This document shows positions 33,066 to 43,011 of a DNA stretch of 64,000 bases, piece by piece. The position numbers were made by a program, and so were the translations under genes. Each line of letters begins with the position of its first letter. The stretch's first letter is position 1. Origin of the DNA: Adlercreutzia hattorii (GTDB taxonomy: Bacteria > Actinomycetota > Coriobacteriia > Coriobacteriales > Eggerthellaceae). Below the pieces are notes generated by a model that saw only the letters and a list, made by a program, of their open reading frames with translations, was not told the DNA's origin and ran no database searches. The stretch is taken from contig NZ_AP022829.1 of NCBI RefSeq assembly GCF_011405655.1, forward strand, positions 186,001 to 250,000, written 5' to 3'.

Positions 33066-35357
33066 ATGAAAGCACAGGCAACCAACGGCCGCGCTGCGGG
33101 CAAGATAATCCGCTGCATGCTCGCGGCCCTCCTCGTCGCGGCGGCGGTGTTCGCGGGGCTTCCTTCGCGCAGCCAAGCGGCATACGCGGCAGACGGCTCG
33201 CTCAGCGACGCCACTTGGGAGGAAGTGAAAGGCGGCATAGAAGACCTGATGGGCACGCCCTACGTCTGGGGAGGCAAAGGCACCTCGGGCTGGGATTGCT
33301 CGGGGTTCGTCGGCTGGGTCATCGCCAACGTCTACGGGCTGAGCTGGCCCGGCGGAAGCCCCGGCAACTGCGGAACGGACGCCATCGCGGCGTTCTGCGC
33401 CGCGCACGAGACGTTCCGCGGCTCGTCGGCGGATGACTACAACGCCGCGTTCGCGGCGGGAACCGTGAAGCCGGGCGACGTCATCGTGTTCTCCAACGCG
33501 TCGGGTGCCACCGTGCACTGCGCCATCGCGGGCGAAGGCGCAACGGTCTATCACGCATGGAGCGAACACTTCGGCACCTGCAACGTGCGATTCGACTACA
33601 TGTGGGGCATCGACGGCGGGCACGGCAAGACCTACGCCAGCTTCGCCGTGTACAGGGGGCTGTCCGAGGGCGGCTTCGTCACGCTCGACAAGACGAGCGC
33701 CGATGCGTCGGTGACGGCCGGCAACGGCGAGTACACGCTCGCCGGCGCGGTCTACGGCGTCTACCAGGGCGGAAGCCTCGTGGCGCAGTTCACCACCGAC
33801 GAGAGCGGCCACGGGCAGACCTCCGAGAAGCTGCCCAACGGCGACTACGTCGTGCGCGAGATCAGCGCGCCAGCGGGCTACGCGCTTTCCCAGGAGGAGT
33901 TCCACGTGACGGTCGCCGGCGGCAACGTTCACGTGAACGCGCAAGACGCCCCCGTCACGGTGAATCTCACGCTCATCAAGAAAGACGCCGAAACCTTGCT
34001 GCCCGAGCCACAGGGAGCCGCATCTCTCGACGGCGCGGAGTACGAGGCCACCTACCTCCACGGCGGCGAATACGTGACCGCGAAGGGCGTCGTGGAGAAC
34101 TCGAAGCTGGCTTTCGAGGGCATCCCCCTCGGCACCGTGACCATCAAGGAGACGAAAGCGCCCGCCGGCTACCTGCCCGACCCCGAGGCCCACGAGATAA
34201 CCGTCACAGCGGACATGGCGGGCAGCGAATCGCCCGTTTTCGAACACGAGGTGGCCGACGAGCTCACTGAGCAGGTCATCCGAGGCGACTTGAAACTCGT
34301 GAAGGTCGGCGAGGGCGACCAAGGCCGCATGGCCGGCGTGCCGTTCCTCGTCACCAGCGCCACCACTGGAGAAAGCCACACCATCGTCACCGACGCCAAC
34401 GGCTGCGCATCCACCGCCGCGTCGTGGAACCCCCACACCGCCGACACCAACGGCGGCACGGCGGAGTCCGGCGTGTGGTTCGGCGGCGGGGAGCCCGACG
34501 ACGCCTTGGGCGCGCTGCCGTATGACGCCTACATCGTGGAAGAGCAGCCCTGCGAGGCGAACGCCGACCGGGAACTCATCCCCGCGTTCGAGGTGAGCGT
34601 GTACCGAGACGGCGCGACCATCGACCTCGGGACGCTGGTGAACTCGGACAAGCCGCACGTCTCCATCTCCAAAGCCGACATCGTGACGGGCGAGGAGCTT
34701 CCGGGCGCCACGCTCCAAGTGACCGACGCCGAAGGCAACGTGGTGGACGAATGGGTGTCCGGGGAAGAGCCGCACGAGATCGTGCTCGACGAGGGCTCCT
34801 ACACCCTGCGCGAGGAGATCGCCCCCGAGGGCTACCTGGTCGCAAACAGCGTGGATTTCGAGGTGGTGTCCGGCCAGGTTTCCCAGAAGGTGACCATGGA
34901 GGACGACTTCACCAAGGTCGATGCCGAGAAGGTGGACGCGGAAACGGGCGCGCCGCTTTCCGGGGCGGCCATGCAGGTGCTCGACGCCGAGGGCGCCGTG
35001 GTGGAGGAGTGGGTTTCCGCCGAAGAGCCCCACCGCATAGAGAAGCTCGCGCCGGGAACGTACACCTTGCACGAGGAAAGCGCGCCCGAGGGCTATGAGC
35101 TGGCGGAGGACGTTGAATTCGAGGTCGAGGCCACGGGCGACGTTCAGACAGTGACCATGGAGGACGAGGCGACCCCTGCGCCCGCAGTCGAAGGGGGCGA
35201 GCCCTTCGACAAGACCGGCGTGAACCTCGCGCCCTTGGCCGCCGTCTCGGCCGCCATCGCGGCGGCCGGCTTCGGATGCCTTGCCGTCGCTATGAAGCGG
35301 TGCCGCGAGAAGGACGCCGAAGAACTCGGCGAGCGCGAAATCCCCGAGATCCGATGA
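33066..35357 (+). CDS. NlpC/P60-SpaA surface protein (adhesin with peptidoglycan hydrolase domain)
   Basis: 763 residues. A signal peptide (about 1-40) leads to an NlpC/P60 domain with Cys 78 (GWDCSGFVGW) and His 151 (VHCAIAGEG). Five or so SpaA/Cna-B-type repeats follow, each with patterns such as GDYVVREISAPAGYAL, PAGYLPD, APEGYLV and APEGYEL. The C-terminal region is FDKTG (714-718), a hydrophobic helix and a ~21-residue charged tail. FDKTG is not a standard LPXTG or NPQTN signal. It probably cuts peptidoglycan and holds mating cells together, as the neighbouring sortase suggests. Confidence 0.88.
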   Translation: MKAQATNGRAAGKIIRCMLAALLVAAAVFAGLPSRSQAAYAADGSLSDATWEEVKGGIEDLMGTPYVWGGKGTSGWDCSGFVGWVIANVYGLSWPGGSPGNCGTDAIAAFCAAHETFRGSSADDYNAAFAAGTVKPGDVIVFSNASGATVHCAIAGEGATVYHAWSEHFGTCNVRFDYMWGIDGGHGKTYASFAVYRGLSEGGFVTLDKTSADASVTAGNGEYTLAGAVYGVYQGGSLVAQFTTDESGHGQTSEKLPNGDYVVREISAPAGYALSQEEFHVTVAGGNVHVNAQDAPVTVNLTLIKKDAETLLPEPQGAASLDGAEYEATYLHGGEYVTAKGVVENSKLAFEGIPLGTVTIKETKAPAGYLPDPEAHEITVTADMAGSESPVFEHEVADELTEQVIRGDLKLVKVGEGDQGRMAGVPFLVTSATTGESHTIVTDANGCASTAASWNPHTADTNGGTAESGVWFGGGEPDDALGALPYDAYIVEEQPCEANADRELIPAFEVSVYRDGATIDLGTLVNSDKPHVSISKADIVTGEELPGATLQVTDAEGNVVDEWVSGEEPHEIVLDEGSYTLREEIAPEGYLVANSVDFEVVSGQVSQKVTMEDDFTKVDAEKVDAETGAPLSGAAMQVLDAEGAVVEEWVSAEEPHRIEKLAPGTYTLHEESAPEGYELAEDVEFEVEATGDVQTVTMEDEATPAPAVEGGEPFDKTGVNLAPLAAVSAAIAAAGFGCLAVAMKRCREKDAEELGEREIPEIR

Positions 35358-35408
35358 GAACGCGCGCGGCGGGCGGGCGGCCCGCGAGGGCCATTCGCCA
35401 CCTGCCGG

Positions 35409-35546
35409 CTAGCGGTAGATGGAATACCCGGAGGTCGCGCTGTCGAGAGCCGAGAAAACGCCGAAAACGACGAGGCAAACGTAGGCGGCAGCCGCCAGAG
35501 CGAAAACGGCGGCCACCAGCCTGAGCAGGGCGAGCAGCTTCCTCAT
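35409..35546 (-). CDS. Small reverse-strand membrane peptide
   Basis: 45 residues on the reverse strand, in the 291-bp gap between the surface-protein and helicase genes. After MRKLLALLRL comes one hydrophobic helix (VAAVFALAAAAYVCLVVFGV) and a short tail ending GYSIYR. GGGAG lies 6 bp before the ATG, and codon third positions are nearly all G or C, as in neighbouring genes. It could be a small regulator or toxin-like peptide; nothing identifies it. Confidence 0.5.
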   Translation of the reverse strand: MRKLLALLRLVAAVFALAAAAYVCLVVFGVFSALDSATSGYSIYR

Positions 35547-35648
35547 GAAAAACTCCCGTCTATTGGAGGATTTGGCCGATTCTAACCAAGGGGCCCGCGG
35601 GAAATCACGCCTGCGAGCGAACCTACGAAGCTTCCGAGGAGGTGACGC

Positions 35649-38600
35649 GTGGCGAGCACGTACCGGACCATTGAAGAACTCTACCGAACGACCCTCGTCG
35701 CTTTGAGCGAAAGCCCCGAGGCGTGGAAGGCGTTCCTCGAATCGGCGGGCCGCAACTACAAGCTGCCCTTCCCGGAGCAGGCGCTCGTCCACGCGCAGCG
35801 CCCGGACGCCACGGCGGTGTTGGAATTGGAGCGCTGGGATGCCCTGTTCGGCCGGCGGGTGAAGCGCGGATCAGTCGGAATCGCCGTGTTCGGAGCCCCG
35901 GGAACGGGGCGGTTGCGCTACTACTTCGACGTGTCGGACACGGCGCCCGGGCGCGCCGCCCGCCCGCTGCCGCTTTGGGCTGGCGGCCCGGAGCAGGAGG
36001 CGGCCATCGTCGGCGCCCTCCATGAATCCTTCGGGGCTGATGCCAGGAAAGGCACCATCGAGGCCATCGCCGAGGCGGCGAGCGCCGCCGTACGCGAAAA
36101 CGCGGAATCGGCCGTCGCGGCCATCGGGGAAGCGCGCGGCGGAAGCGGCCTGGAACGCCTCGAAGCCCCCGAGGCCGGGGATCTGCTTCTGGAGCTCGCG
36201 GCGGCATCTGCCGCCTACGAGGCGGCGTCGCGCTGCGGCATCGAAGGCGGCGCGCTCATCACGCCGCGCGCGGCGGACGCCCTGCCGATGTTCGGCACGG
36301 TCCGGGCGATGAACGCGCTCGGCTGCCGCACGGCAAGCGCCGCCGCAGCCGTCCTGCGCGCGATAGCCCCCGCGATGCGGGAAAGAGCCCCGGAAGCATC
36401 CCATCGCACGTTTGCGCCCTTGGCCGCCGCCGTCCATAATCCGGCAAAAGAGCCCGATGAAAGGAGAGGCGATGGAGATGGCGTACAGGGAGGGCGGTGG
36501 TCTTCTGCTGCCGACCCTGGCAACGGAAGAGGAAGCGGCGGCGAACCTGGGGCCGTTCGCGCTGATGAGGGACGAATACCTGAGATCGAGCAAGCCCGAG
36601 CTGCGGGCGGACCTGCTGGCGCAGGGGGCGCTGGCGAGGCACCTGGCCGAGACGGAAGCCCTCGCGGAGGCGATGGCGGACGACCTGGCGGCCCGCGTGG
36701 CGAAGAGCAGGGGGTTGGACGAAGCGGCGAAGGTGGCGGATCCGGCAGCGTGGGCGGCGAAGATGGCCGAGGCGGCGGCAGCGGCCCGCGAAGCGGCGGC
36801 GATGAAGGTCGTGTACGCCTAGAAAAGCAGCGCGGCCAAGAGAAAATCAAGACAAGCCGAAGGGAGGCGGGCGACAAGCCCGCCTCCCGCCGTTCCGAGG
36901 CAAAGCCGCCCGAACAGGGCCAGCTGGCTTTCTCGTTCGACGATGGGGCAAATGAGCATCCCGAACAGCTCGCCACCCCGCTCGGGCGGCTGCGCGGCAA
37001 CATCGCGGCCATCGAGGCGCTCGCGGCCATCGAGGGAGAAGGCCGTCCGCCCGACGCCGCAGAGCGCGAGGCGCTCGCACGCTACGTGGGCTGGGGCGGC
37101 CTCGCCGACGCGTTTGACGAGGAATCGGGCAAATGGGCGCACGAGAAGGCCCGGCTGAGGCGGCTGCTCTCCGACGGGGAGTACGCGGCGGCCCGCGCGT
37201 CCACGCTCACGGCGTTCTACACCCCGAAGGAGATCGCGCGCCCCATATGGGAGGCCATCCGGGGCATGGGGCTTGCGGGCGGAAACATCCTGGAGCCGTC
37301 GTGCGGCACGGGCGCGTTCTTCGCCGCCATGCCGGAGGCGCTTTCGGACTGCCGCCTCGTCGGCGTGGAGCTCGACGGCCTGACCGCGCGCATCGCCCGC
37401 GCCCTCCATCCGTCCGCGGAGATCATCCACGGCGGCTTCGAGCACGCAGACCTCGACGACGAATCGTTCGACGTCGCGGTGGGAAACGTGCCCTTCGGTA
37501 GCTACCAGGTCGACGATCCCCGCCATCGGGACGAGGGGCTGCTCGTGCACGATTGGTTCTTCGCGAGGGCGCTCGACTTGGTGAGGCCGGGAGGCATCGT
37601 GGCTTTCGTCACGTCCAAAGGCACGCTCGACAAGAAGAATCCCGCCGCCCGCAGAAGGATCGCCGAGCGCGCCGAGCTCGTGGGAGCGGTCCGCCTGCCC
37701 AACACGGCCTTCTCGCCGCATGCCGAAGTCACGGCGGACGTGGTCATCCTCCAGAAGCGCGAGCGCGCCGAGGTCTGCGAGCCCGAATGGGCGCACACCG
37801 AGCGCGTCGAGGCGGGCATCGACGTGAACTCCTACTTCGCATCCCACCCCGACATGGTGCTCGGCGAGCTCGCCGCGACGACGAACGCCTACGGGCGGGC
37901 GGACTCCGAATGCAGGCCGAAGCCCGGCACCGACTTGGAAGAAGCGCTGCGCGAAGCCCTCGGCAAGATGACCGCCCGCATCCCCGAATGGGATGCGCCC
38001 GAAAGCGAGCCCGGCGACGCCATCCCCGCAGACCCGGACGTGCGCGACTGGTCCTACGCCGAATCTGGCGGCGCCCTCTACTTCCGCATGGGTCCCCTCA
38101 TGCACCGGCAGAATCCCTCGAAGGCGGCCGCTGAGCGAATCGGGGGAATGATCCCCCTACGGGATTGCGCCCGACGGCTCATAACGCTCGAAAAGGACGG
38201 CGCGCCCGATGCGGAGGTGGAGGCCGAGCGCGCAAGGCTCAACGCGCTCTACGACGCCTACGCGGCGAAGCACGGCATCCTGAACTCGCGCGCGAACGCC
38301 GCCGCGCTCAAGCAGGACTCGTCCTACCCGCTGCTGTGCGCATTGGAGATCCTCGACGGCGAGGGGAACTTCGAGCGCAAGGCGGACATGTTCTCCAAGC
38401 GCACGATACGGCCCAACGCGCCCGTGACGCACGCCGACGACCCCCAGGCGGCGCTGGCTGCCTCGCTGTCTGAACGCGGACGGGTCGATCTGCCCTACAT
38501 GGCGAGGTTGACCGGAATGGGGGAAAACGAACTGGCCGAAGCGCTGAAAGGCGCCATATTCCGCGTTCCCACGGCGACCGGAGAGCAGCCCGTCTGGCAG

Positions 38601-41600
38601 CCCGCCGACGAATACCTCTCCGGCAACGTGCGGGCGAAGCTGCGCATCGCCGAGCTGACGGCCGCGTCCGACCCCTCGTACATTCCCAATATCGAGGCGC
38701 TGCGCTGCGCCCAGCCGCCCGATTTGGGGGCGGCCGAGATAAGCGTGCGCCTCGGAGCGACGTGGATCCCCGCCGACGACGTGCGCGAGTTCGTGCTCCA
38801 CCTGCTCGACCCGCCCTACTGGGTCCGCGAACAGGTGGCCGTGAGGTATTCCGCCGCCACGGCGCAGTGGCGCATCGAGGGCAAGGGCCGCGACGGCTCG
38901 AACGTGCGCGCGCTGTCGACCTACGGCACGCGCCGCATGAGCGCCTACCACATCATCGAGGAGACGCTCAACCTCAAGGACGCGCGCGTGGTCGATTACG
39001 TCGAGGACGAAAACGGCAAGAAGAAACCCGTCCTCAACAAGAAGGAGACGGCGGTGGCGCTCGCCAAGCAGGAGGCCATCAAGGCGGCCTTCAAGGAGTG
39101 GGTGTTCTCAGACCAGGCGCGCAGGGAGAGGCTGGTCGCCGCCTACAACGAGCGGTTCAACGCCATCCGCCCACGCGAGTTCGACGGCTCGCACCTGGCG
39201 TTTCCCGGCATGAACCCCGAGATAGAGCTGAGGCCGCACCAGAGAAACGCCGTCGCCCGCATCCTCTACGGGAAAAACGCGCTTCTCGCCCACGAGGTGG
39301 GAGCGGGCAAGACATTCACCATGGCGGCGGCCGCCATGGAATTGCGGCGCATAGGGCTTTGCTCCAAGCCCCTGTTCGTCGTGCCGAACCACCTCACGGG
39401 GCAGTGGGCGTCGGAATGGCTGAGGCTCTACCCCGCCGCCAATTTGCTGGTGGCCACCAAGCGCGACTTCGAGCGGCGCAACCGCAGGCGCTTCTGCGCC
39501 CGCATCGCCTCGGGGGACTGGGACGGCGTGATCATGGGGCACACCCAGTTCGAGAAGATACCCGTATCGGTGGAGCGTCAGCGAGCGTTCATAGAGAGCC
39601 AGATCGCCGAGCTCTCCGACGGCATAGCCGAGATCAAGGCGCAGCACGGCGAACGGTTCAGCGTGAAGCAGATGGAGATCACGAAGAAGCGCCTGAACGT
39701 GAGACTCGCCAAGTTCGCTGACCAAACCGACAAGGACGACGTGCTCACGTTCGAGGAGCTCGGCGTCGACCGGATCTTCGTGGACGAGGCCCACTACTAC
39801 AAGAACCTGTTCTTCCACACCAAGATGCGAAACGTCAGCGGCATCGCCCAGAGCGAGGCCATGAAGTCTTCCGACCTGTTCATGAAGTGCCGCATCCTCG
39901 ACGAGCAGACCGGCGGACGCGGCACGGTGTTCGCCACGGGCACGCCGGTGTCCAACTCGATGGCGGAGCTCTACACCATGCAGCGCTACCTGCAATACGG
40001 CGAGCTGGAGCGCTTGGGGCTTTCCCACTTCGACTGCTGGGCGTCCACGTTCGGCGAGACGGTGACGGCATTGGAGCTGGCCCCCGAAGGCACGGGCTAT
40101 CGGCAGAAAACGCGCTTCTCGCGCTTCTATAACCTACCCGAGCTCATGTCCATGTTCAAACAGGTCGCCGACGTGCAGACGGCGGACACGCTGGCGCTTC
40201 CCACGCCCAAGGTGCATCTGCGCAACGTGGCGGTGCAGCCCTCCCCCGTCCAGCGCGAGCTGGTGGCGGGGCTCGCCGAGCGCGCCGAGGCGGTGAGGGC
40301 GGGCAGTGTGCCCGCCGAGAAGGACAACATGCTCCTCATCACCAACGACGGCCGCAAGATAGCCCTCGACCAACGCCTCGCCGACCCCGCGCTGCCCGAC
40401 TTCGAGGGCAGCAAGGTGAACGCTTGCTGCGAGAACGTGCTGCGCATATGGCGCGACGGCGCCGAGGAAAGGCTCACCCAGCTCGTGTTCTGCGACCTCT
40501 CCACCCCGAAGGGCGACGGGTCCTTCAACGTGTACGACGATCTGCGCCGCAAGCTCGAGGCGCGCGGCGTGCCCGAGGGCGAGGTGGCGTTCATCCACGA
40601 CACCGACACCGAGGCGAAGAAGCTCGCCGCCCTCTTCGGGAAGGTGAACGCCGGAGCCGTGCGCATCCTCATGGGGTCCACGCAGAAGATGGGCGCGGGC
40701 ACCAACGTGCAGCGCAGGCTCGCCGCCATCCACGACCTCGACTGCCCGTGGCGCCCCGCCGACCTCCAGCAGCGCCTCGGGCGCATCGAGCGCCAGGGCA
40801 ACATGAATGCCGAGGTGGAGGCGTACCGCTACGTCACCGAAGGCACCTTCGACGCGTACCTCTACCAGCTCGTAGAGGGAAAGCAGCGATTCATAGCGCA
40901 GGTCATGACTTCGAAGTCGCCCGTTCGCACAGCCGCCGACGTTGACGAGGCGGCGCTTTCCTACGCCGAGCTCAAAGCGCTCGCCACGGGAAACCCGCTC
41001 GTCAAGGAGCGCATGGGCCTCGATGTCGAGGTGTCCCGCCTGCGGATGCTGAAGGCCGACCACCTAGCGCAGAAGTACGCGCTGGAGGACAAGGCCGCCA
41101 AGGACTACCCGCAGCGCATGGCGTCGCTGTCGGCGCGCCTCGAATCGCTGGAGGCCGATGCCGCGAAGGCAAGGGCGAACCCGCCGCCGACGAAGGAGGC
41201 ATTTTCGATGGAAGTGCGCGGCACCGCCTTCCGGGAGCGTGCGGCGGCAGGCGAGGCGGTGCTCGCGGCGCGCGGCGAGATGACCGAGACGGGGGCCATG
41301 CCGCTCGGGTCGTACCGGGGGTTCTCCCTGGAGTTGACGTTCGACCGCATGAGCGCGGCGTTCGAGATGCGCATCGTCGGCGAAGCCGAGCACAAATGCG
41401 AGCTGGGCGGTGATGCGGCAGGCGCCGTGACGAGGCTGGACAACGCCATCGCCAAGATGGGCGCGGAGGCTGACGAGTGCCGCGCGCGCCTCGAAGAAGC
41501 CCGCAGGCAGATGGAGGCTGCGCGCACCGAGGCCACCAAACCTTTTCCCCACGAAGGCGAGCTGAAAGAGAAGTCCGCCCGCCTCGCGGAGCTCGACGCC

Positions 41601-41693
41601 CTGCTCGACGTGGGAAAAAGCGGCCCCGAGCAGCTGTGCGACGACGGTCATGAGCCGGAACGTGCCGAAAAGAAAAAGGAGTTCGAACGGTGA
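35649..41693 (+). CDS. Giant DNA methylase-helicase of the ICE
   Basis: 2014 residues starting at GTG with GAGGAGG upstream. The N-terminal ~250 residues contain [20 protein letters not shown], typical of these ICE proteins. Residues ~265-410 are a Gly/Arg/Glu-rich linker. An N6-adenine methylase domain follows ([13 protein letters not shown] near 547, NVPFGSY near 614), then a superfamily 2 helicase domain ([10 protein letters not shown] near 1215, [10 protein letters not shown] near 1378, LGRIERQGN near 1711) and a coiled C-terminus. It probably supports DNA processing or protects the element from restriction. The linker overlaps a separate gene in another frame (tnpV-like). Confidence 0.88.
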   Translation: MASTYRTIEELYRTTLVALSESPEAWKAFLESAGRNYKLPFPEQALVHAQRPDATAVLELERWDALFGRRVKRGSVGIAVFGAPGTGRLRYYFDVSDTAPGRAARPLPLWAGGPEQEAAIVGALHESFGADARKGTIEAIAEAASAAVRENAESAVAAIGEARGGSGLERLEAPEAGDLLLELAAASAAYEAASRCGIEGGALITPRAADALPMFGTVRAMNALGCRTASAAAAVLRAIAPAMRERAPEASHRTFAPLAAAVHNPAKEPDERRGDGDGVQGGRWSSAADPGNGRGSGGEPGAVRADEGRIPEIEQARAAGGPAGAGGAGEAPGRDGSPRGGDGGRPGGPRGEEQGVGRSGEGGGSGSVGGEDGRGGGSGPRSGGDEGRVRLEKQRGQEKIKTSRREAGDKPASRRSEAKPPEQGQLAFSFDDGANEHPEQLATPLGRLRGNIAAIEALAAIEGEGRPPDAAEREALARYVGWGGLADAFDEESGKWAHEKARLRRLLSDGEYAAARASTLTAFYTPKEIARPIWEAIRGMGLAGGNILEPSCGTGAFFAAMPEALSDCRLVGVELDGLTARIARALHPSAEIIHGGFEHADLDDESFDVAVGNVPFGSYQVDDPRHRDEGLLVHDWFFARALDLVRPGGIVAFVTSKGTLDKKNPAARRRIAERAELVGAVRLPNTAFSPHAEVTADVVILQKRERAEVCEPEWAHTERVEAGIDVNSYFASHPDMVLGELAATTNAYGRADSECRPKPGTDLEEALREALGKMTARIPEWDAPESEPGDAIPADPDVRDWSYAESGGALYFRMGPLMHRQNPSKAAAERIGGMIPLRDCARRLITLEKDGAPDAEVEAERARLNALYDAYAAKHGILNSRANAAALKQDSSYPLLCALEILDGEGNFERKADMFSKRTIRPNAPVTHADDPQAALAASLSERGRVDLPYMARLTGMGENELAEALKGAIFRVPTATGEQPVWQPADEYLSGNVRAKLRIAELTAASDPSYIPNIEALRCAQPPDLGAAEISVRLGATWIPADDVREFVLHLLDPPYWVREQVAVRYSAATAQWRIEGKGRDGSNVRALSTYGTRRMSAYHIIEETLNLKDARVVDYVEDENGKKKPVLNKKETAVALAKQEAIKAAFKEWVFSDQARRERLVAAYNERFNAIRPREFDGSHLAFPGMNPEIELRPHQRNAVARILYGKNALLAHEVGAGKTFTMAAAAMELRRIGLCSKPLFVVPNHLTGQWASEWLRLYPAANLLVATKRDFERRNRRRFCARIASGDWDGVIMGHTQFEKIPVSVERQRAFIESQIAELSDGIAEIKAQHGERFSVKQMEITKKRLNVRLAKFADQTDKDDVLTFEELGVDRIFVDEAHYYKNLFFHTKMRNVSGIAQSEAMKSSDLFMKCRILDEQTGGRGTVFATGTPVSNSMAELYTMQRYLQYGELERLGLSHFDCWASTFGETVTALELAPEGTGYRQKTRFSRFYNLPELMSMFKQVADVQTADTLALPTPKVHLRNVAVQPSPVQRELVAGLAERAEAVRAGSVPAEKDNMLLITNDGRKIALDQRLADPALPDFEGSKVNACCENVLRIWRDGAEERLTQLVFCDLSTPKGDGSFNVYDDLRRKLEARGVPEGEVAFIHDTDTEAKKLAALFGKVNAGAVRILMGSTQKMGAGTNVQRRLAAIHDLDCPWRPADLQQRLGRIERQGNMNAEVEAYRYVTEGTFDAYLYQLVEGKQRFIAQVMTSKSPVRTAADVDEAALSYAELKALATGNPLVKERMGLDVEVSRLRMLKADHLAQKYALEDKAAKDYPQRMASLSARLESLEADAAKARANPPPTKEAFSMEVRGTAFRERAAAGEAVLAARGEMTETGAMPLGSYRGFSLELTFDRMSAAFEMRIVGEAEHKCELGGDAAGAVTRLDNAIAKMGAEADECRARLEEARRQMEAARTEATKPFPHEGELKEKSARLAELDALLDVGKSGPEQLCDDGHEPERAEKKKEFER
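36472..36822 (+). CDS. tnpV: TnpV-like protein encoded inside the methylase-helicase gene in another frame
   Basis: 116 residues. The sequence pattern [72 protein letters not shown] and the end VVYA follows the TnpV family of transposon-associated small proteins (same length, same MRxxYLxxxxP and AWxxxMxxxxxxAEE-like layout). AAGGAG lies 5 bp before the ATG. Third codon positions are almost all G or C in this frame but mixed in the frame of the host gene. TnpV's role is unknown. It lies wholly within the linker-coding part of the large gene. Confidence 0.75.
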   Translation: MEMAYREGGGLLLPTLATEEEAAANLGPFALMRDEYLRSSKPELRADLLAQGALARHLAETEALAEAMADDLAARVAKSRGLDEAAKVADPAAWAAKMAEAAAAAREAAAMKVVYA

Positions 41694-41752
41694 GGGCGCA
41701 CACCGCGCCGCGCGAGATGCGCCTCATCGCCGGCAAACCGGAATCGGTCGAT

Positions 41753-41788
41753 GGAGCGCCTTGGCGGCAACGCCGGGGCGTTCCTTTT
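41753..41788 (+). terminator. Terminator or attenuator between helicase and methyltransferase genes
   Basis: GGAGCGCC pairs with GGCGTTCC (one G-T pair), an inner GGCG-GCAA-CGCC hairpin stacks inside, and TTTT follows. It lies in the 113-bp gap before the next ATG. Confidence 0.6.
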
Positions 41789-41806
41789 CGCGAAGGGGGA
41801 ATGTTT

Positions 41807-42475
41807 ATGAAAGTGCTCGAACTGTTCAGCGGAACGCGCTCCATCGGCGAGGCGTTCGAAAAGCGGGGCCACGAGGTGTTCTCGGTGGAGTGGGACGAAT
41901 CGCTGCCCGCCGACCTCCACGCCGACATCGAGTTCCTGAAAGCGCCGGACGTCCTGCGCGCATTCGGCCGGCCCGACGTGGTGTGGGCGTCGCCGGACTG
42001 CGCCACGTTCTCCATGGCGGGCATATCGCGCCACAGGCGCAAGAACGCCAACACCGGCAACCTGGACCCCGTGAGCGACTACGCGCTCAAATGCGACCGG
42101 GTGGATCTGGCGATGCTCCGCCTCATCCGCGATCTGAGGCCGGCGCTCTACTTCATAGAGAACCCGCGCGCGGGCCTGCGCAAGCAGGACATGATGGCGG
42201 TCATCCCCCGCCACACCGTCACCTACTGCCAATACGGCGCGAGGGCCATGAAGCCGACCGACATATTCACGAACGCCTCCGACCCGCGATTCTGCCCGCC
42301 GTGCCGCAACGGGGCGCCCTGCCACGAGTCGGCGCCGCGCGGGTCGAAGTCCGGCACGCAGGGCCTGGCGAACGCGCGCGAGCGCGGGCGCATCCCCGAG
42401 AGGCTGTGCCTGCACATCGTTGACGTGTGCGAGCGCGAGGTGCCCATCCGAAAGGCGGCGGGGCTATGCCGGTGA
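41807..42475 (+). CDS. C5-cytosine methyltransferase-like protein with altered motif IV
   Basis: 222 residues. The SAM-binding start MKVLELFSGTRSIGEAFEKR matches C5-methylases, and VWASPDCATFSMAGISRHR (Cys 65) sits where the catalytic PCQ motif is expected; the Cys stays but Pro-Cys-Gln has become Asp-Cys-Ala. YFIENPRAGLRKQDMM matches the ENV/ENP region. Several Cys at CPPCRNGAPC could bind zinc. The target-recognition part is short. Activity is uncertain. The ATG at 41807 is preferred because GAAGGGGG lies about 7 bp upstream. The 3' end overlaps the next gene by 10 bp. Confidence 0.75.
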   Translation: MKVLELFSGTRSIGEAFEKRGHEVFSVEWDESLPADLHADIEFLKAPDVLRAFGRPDVVWASPDCATFSMAGISRHRRKNANTGNLDPVSDYALKCDRVDLAMLRLIRDLRPALYFIENPRAGLRKQDMMAVIPRHTVTYCQYGARAMKPTDIFTNASDPRFCPPCRNGAPCHESAPRGSKSGTQGLANARERGRIPERLCLHIVDVCEREVPIRKAAGLCR

Positions 42476-43011
42476 AAAGCGCGGCAGCAGCGCCGCCAGG
42501 CGGCTTCACCGGCGCCGGCGGGGCGGCCTTCTCGTCGGCGCGCGACGACTGGGAGACCCCCGCGTGGCTGTTCTCGGCGCTCGATTCCGAGTTCCACTTC
42601 ACCCTTGACGCGGCGAGCTCGGACGCCAACGCCAAATGCGAAAGGCACCTCACCAAACGAGACGACGGGCTCGCGGCTGACTGGGGCGGCGAGAGAGTGT
42701 GGGTGAATCCGCCCTACGGCCGGGGCGTCGGGGCATGGGCGCGCAAGGCGGCAATCGAGGGCGCCAAGCCGCGCACGACGGTCGCGCTGCTGGTGGCGGC
42801 GCGCACGGACACCGAGTGGTTCCTCCGTTACATCCTCGGCCATGCAGAGATAAGGCTCGTTCGCGGCCGCATCAGGTTCGAGCTCGCCGGCGTCGCTCAG
42901 GGCCCCGCGCCCTTTCCGAGCATGGTCGCCGTGTTCGGGGAGGGCGCCGCCCCCGGCAAGGTGTCGTCAATAGCCAACGCCGCAGCGCGCGGCGGGAAGG
43001 GGGCTTCGTGA
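42466..43011 (+). CDS. Phage-type DNA N6-adenine methyltransferase (Dam, PF05869-like)
   Basis: 181 residues. DDWETPAWLFSALDSEFHFTLDAASSDANAKC and the catalytic NPPYGRGVGAWARKA (N81-Y84), then ALLVAARTDTEWF, follow the phage DNA N-6-adenine-methyltransferase family. It may mask GATC-like sites on the transferring DNA. It overlaps its neighbours on both sides (10 bp before; GTGA overlap after), so the three methylase genes are translationally coupled. Confidence 0.9.
   Translation: MPVKSAAAAPPGGFTGAGGAAFSSARDDWETPAWLFSALDSEFHFTLDAASSDANAKCERHLTKRDDGLAADWGGERVWVNPPYGRGVGAWARKAAIEGAKPRTTVALLVAARTDTEWFLRYILGHAEIRLVRGRIRFELAGVAQGPAPFPSMVAVFGEGAAPGKVSSIANAAARGGKGAS

Noticed and set aside
35409-35792. 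A longer reverse-strand protein of 127 residues ending in the small membrane peptide
   Set aside because: The upstream part overlaps the start of the methylase-helicase gene and lacks a ribosome-binding site; only the last 45 codons have one.
36215-37030. A 271-codon reverse-strand frame opposite the linker of the methylase-helicase
   Set aside because: Pro/Ser/Arg-rich shadow of the forward tnpV and linker frames.
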